From the NCBI GenBank assembly GCA_003645915.1, contig QNDG01000053.1, positions 1-7,462 of the forward strand: a DNA stretch of 7,462 bases, given 5' to 3'. This DNA is from Candidatus Zhuqueibacterota bacterium (lineage in GTDB: Bacteria > Zhuqueibacterota > QNDG01). Below, piece after piece: positions 5,442 through 7,462 of the stretch; within the stretch, counting starts at the first letter, position 1, and each line of letters opens with the position of its first letter. Under the pieces are notes generated by a model. That model saw only the letters and a list, made by a program, of their open reading frames with translations. It was not told where the DNA came from and did not search any database. The position numbers and the translations under genes are program-made.

Positions 5442-7462
5442 TGAAAATTTTTATTAATATAAAAAAAATAAAAAGATTAATACGGCTTAACAAGGATACA
5501 AGTGAGAAAGTATCGCACAATTTTGATAAACTTGTAAGATGGTTGGTTTTTACAGCTCTGATTGTCACTATTACTCTTATGTTCCCGCAAGGCAGAACGC
5601 CTCAATTTGCAGATATGATTGAGGGGAGCATTTCAACGAGAAGGATTGTTGCTCCTTTCAGTTTTGAGATATTAAAAACCGAGCCGGAATATCAGGATGA
5701 TATTAAAAAGACAATAGATAAGGTTTACCCCTTGTTTTTAAAGAAGGACAACTTTAATGATATAAAAAATGAAACAATCAATTTTTTTAATGAAATTTAT
5801 AAAATACGTTATATTTTTCAGGGTGATCAGAAAAAAGCAATGAGTCTTAAGGACTCTCTTGCAGTAAAGTATCCCATAAGTAAGCCTGGGGACAATATCT
5901 GGAATCAGCTTATAAATACAAGAAAAGGCTTAAAAAAATGGCAGTTGGAAAAACTGCAGAATCAAATTATTGGAATAATGCGTGATATTCTTGCTGTTGG
6001 CGTTTTAAGTGTAAACAAATCCGGTATTGATAATCCGGATAAATATGTAGTAGTTATTACCGGCGGAAAAGAGAAGCAACAACCGCTTTCAAATTATTAT
6101 GATTTATCCGAGGCCCTGCCAAAAGCAGCTGAGCAGTTAAAGGCCTTATATTCCAGAGATAATAATATTATACAAATCGGATATAAAATTACAAGCTATT
6201 TCTTAAGGCCAAATTTGATTTATTTAAAAAAACTGCATGAAGAAAGAATTCAGCAGGCAAGAGCTACTGTTCCGAGAAGTAGCGGCTTTGTTTATAAAAA
6301 TGAAAAAATAGTGGACAGAAATGAAAGAATAACATCCGATATACGAAAAAAACTTATTTCTCTGGCGACTGTTACAGCAGAGAGGAGAAAAGAAGAAGGC
6401 GGGCTGAAAAATATTACGCCTTTTATAGGAAAATTCTTTTTTGTGCTGGCTATTCTTTTAATATTCAGCTTTTTTATTAAAGCAGACAGACCTGAAGTTT
6501 TTGATAATACCAAAATGATGATTTTAATTGCACTGATCATCATGCTTGTTGCTACTTTAACCTTTGTTATACATAAACTCAATGCATCGGAATATCTTGT
6601 CCCCACTGCTTTGGGGGCAATGCTTTTTACTACTTTGTTTGATCTAAATGTTGGATTTATGGCTGCAGCAATGTTAAGTATTCTGGTCGGCGGGTTGTGG
6701 GGGAATGAATTTAATTTTACTGTAATAGCTTTTTTTACAGGGATTGTAGGCGTTGTAACAATTAAACGCGTTCGAGGAAGAAGACAGCTCGTTCTTGTAA
6801 TTTTATATCTTATTGCTGCCTATATTTTTTCCATATTATTTATGGGATTTCTCAGATCTATTGACTACAGCGCTATTTTCAAGGAAATGCCTTTTGCAGC
6901 TTTTACGGGCTTGATTACACCTATTGTTGCTTACGGTATTCTGCCTTTAATTGAGATGGTTTTTGGGGTTACAACAGATTTTTCGCTTCTTGAACTTTCC
7001 GATCTTAACCATCCTCTTTTAAAGAAGCTTTCTCTTGAAGCGCACGGCACATATTACCATTCAATAAATGTTGGCAATCTTGCAGAGGCCGGAGCTCAGG
7101 CAATAAATGCAAACTCTCTCCTCGCAAGAGTAGGCTCATACTATCACGATATAGGCAAGATTGAGAAGGCTGAGTATTTTATTGAAAATCAACTAGGATC
7201 TAAAAATCCTCACGAGAAACTTGCTCCCCGCATGAGTGCACTTATACTTGCAAATCATGTGAAAAGAGGGCTGGAACTTGCAGACGAATACAAACTTCCC
7301 AAAAGAGTGAAAGATATTATTGCTCAGCACCAGGGCACGTCTCTTATGAATTATTTTTATGATAAAGCTGTAAAAGAAAAAAAAGAAGAAGCTTCAGAGG
7401 CGGATTACAGATATCTGGGCCCTAAACCTCAGACTAAAGAAGCTGCAATTGTCATGCTTGCA
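5441..7462 (+). CDS. pgpH: 7TM-HD membrane phosphodiesterase, PgpH type, C-terminus outside the window
   Basis: The frame is open from ATG 5441 to the right edge, giving 674 residues. One membrane helix (33-48) leads to an extracytoplasmic 7TMR-HDED domain of about 270 residues. Seven predicted helices follow (about 328-346, 358-377, 385-401, 404-420, 426-441, 449-471, 485-508), then a cytoplasmic HD domain from about 520: DLNHPLLKKLSLEAHGTYYH, YYHDIGK (His569-Asp570), NHV (His606), QHQGT (His630). PgpH of Listeria hydrolyses c-di-AMP to pApA, so the same role is likely here. The window stops at IVMLA, just before the conserved Asp expected in the DSVEA-like segment. Two positions differ from the usual sequence: YYHS where YHHS is common, and QHQGT where QHHGT is common. 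AAGAGG (5425-5430) inside phoH is the ribosome site. Downstream one would expect ybeY. Confidence 0.93.
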   Translation, partial: MKIFINIKKIKRLIRLNKDTSEKVSHNFDKLVRWLVFTALIVTITLMFPQGRTPQFADMIEGSISTRRIVAPFSFEILKTEPEYQDDIKKTIDKVYPLFLKKDNFNDIKNETINFFNEIYKIRYIFQGDQKKAMSLKDSLAVKYPISKPGDNIWNQLINTRKGLKKWQLEKLQNQIIGIMRDILAVGVLSVNKSGIDNPDKYVVVITGGKEKQQPLSNYYDLSEALPKAAEQLKALYSRDNNIIQIGYKITSYFLRPNLIYLKKLHEERIQQARATVPRSSGFVYKNEKIVDRNERITSDIRKKLISLATVTAERRKEEGGLKNITPFIGKFFFVLAILLIFSFFIKADRPEVFDNTKMMILIALIIMLVATLTFVIHKLNASEYLVPTALGAMLFTTLFDLNVGFMAAAMLSILVGGLWGNEFNFTVIAFFTGIVGVVTIKRVRGRRQLVLVILYLIAAYIFSILFMGFLRSIDYSAIFKEMPFAAFTGLITPIVAYGILPLIEMVFGVTTDFSLLELSDLNHPLLKKLSLEAHGTYYHSINVGNLAEAGAQAINANSLLARVGSYYHDIGKIEKAEYFIENQLGSKNPHEKLAPRMSALILANHVKRGLELADEYKLPKRVKDIIAQHQGTSLMNYFYDKAVKEKKEEASEADYRYLGPKPQTKEAAIVMLA

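Noticed and set aside
6292..6606. 104-codon minus-strand ORF opposite pgpH
   Set aside because: It lies wholly against a well-supported conserved gene; its hydrophobic content mirrors the membrane helices on the other strand.
1..7462. tRNA, rRNA, CRISPR, transposase or phage genes
   Set aside because: No tRNA T-loop pattern, no regularly spaced repeats and no transposase or integrase motifs were found on either strand.

Overview
The window is AT-rich bacterial chromosome, apparently from a Gram-negative lineage. A TonB plug-type surface protein and an outer-membrane-sorted lipoprotein imply an outer membrane, and the plug protein's style resembles Gemmatimonadota and other FCB-group or candidate phyla. 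The phylum is inferred and cannot be fixed from this sequence alone. Two of the five genes run off the window edges.

Layout. (1) 1-688, minus strand: start of an exported protein with a carboxypeptidase-like regulatory domain followed by a TonB plug domain. (2) 689-1262: a long divergent intergenic region. It holds a good minus-strand promoter whose -10 lies inside an 11-bp inverted repeat, further copies of the octamer TGCGGTTA, a perfect 7-bp hairpin, a degenerate copy of what looks like a dispersed palindromic repeat, and a short stretch resembling the SRP RNA apical loop. (3) 1263-3029: aspS, a bacterial-type aspartyl-tRNA synthetase with residues typical of non-discriminating enzymes. 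(4) 3069-4437: a self-contained two-gene unit with a near-consensus promoter, a leader stem-loop, strong ribosome binding sites, a small coiled-coil lipoprotein, an exported coiled-coil double-LysM protein and a strong intrinsic terminator. (5) 4461-7462: phoH and, overlapping it by one base, a 7TM-HD membrane phosphodiesterase of the PgpH type, cut by the window end just before its last conserved Asp.

How the genes fit together. aspS, phoH and pgpH are housekeeping genes (translation, RNA metabolism, c-di-AMP turnover). phoH followed by a 7TM-HD gene is a common arrangement, usually continued by ybeY. The lipoprotein/LysM pair is the most lineage-specific part: one product should be anchored in the outer membrane and the other should bind peptidoglycan. 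Both carry long coiled coils, so they are candidates for an envelope tether analogous to Lpp or Pal. No tRNA, rRNA, CRISPR array, transposase or complete mobile element was seen.
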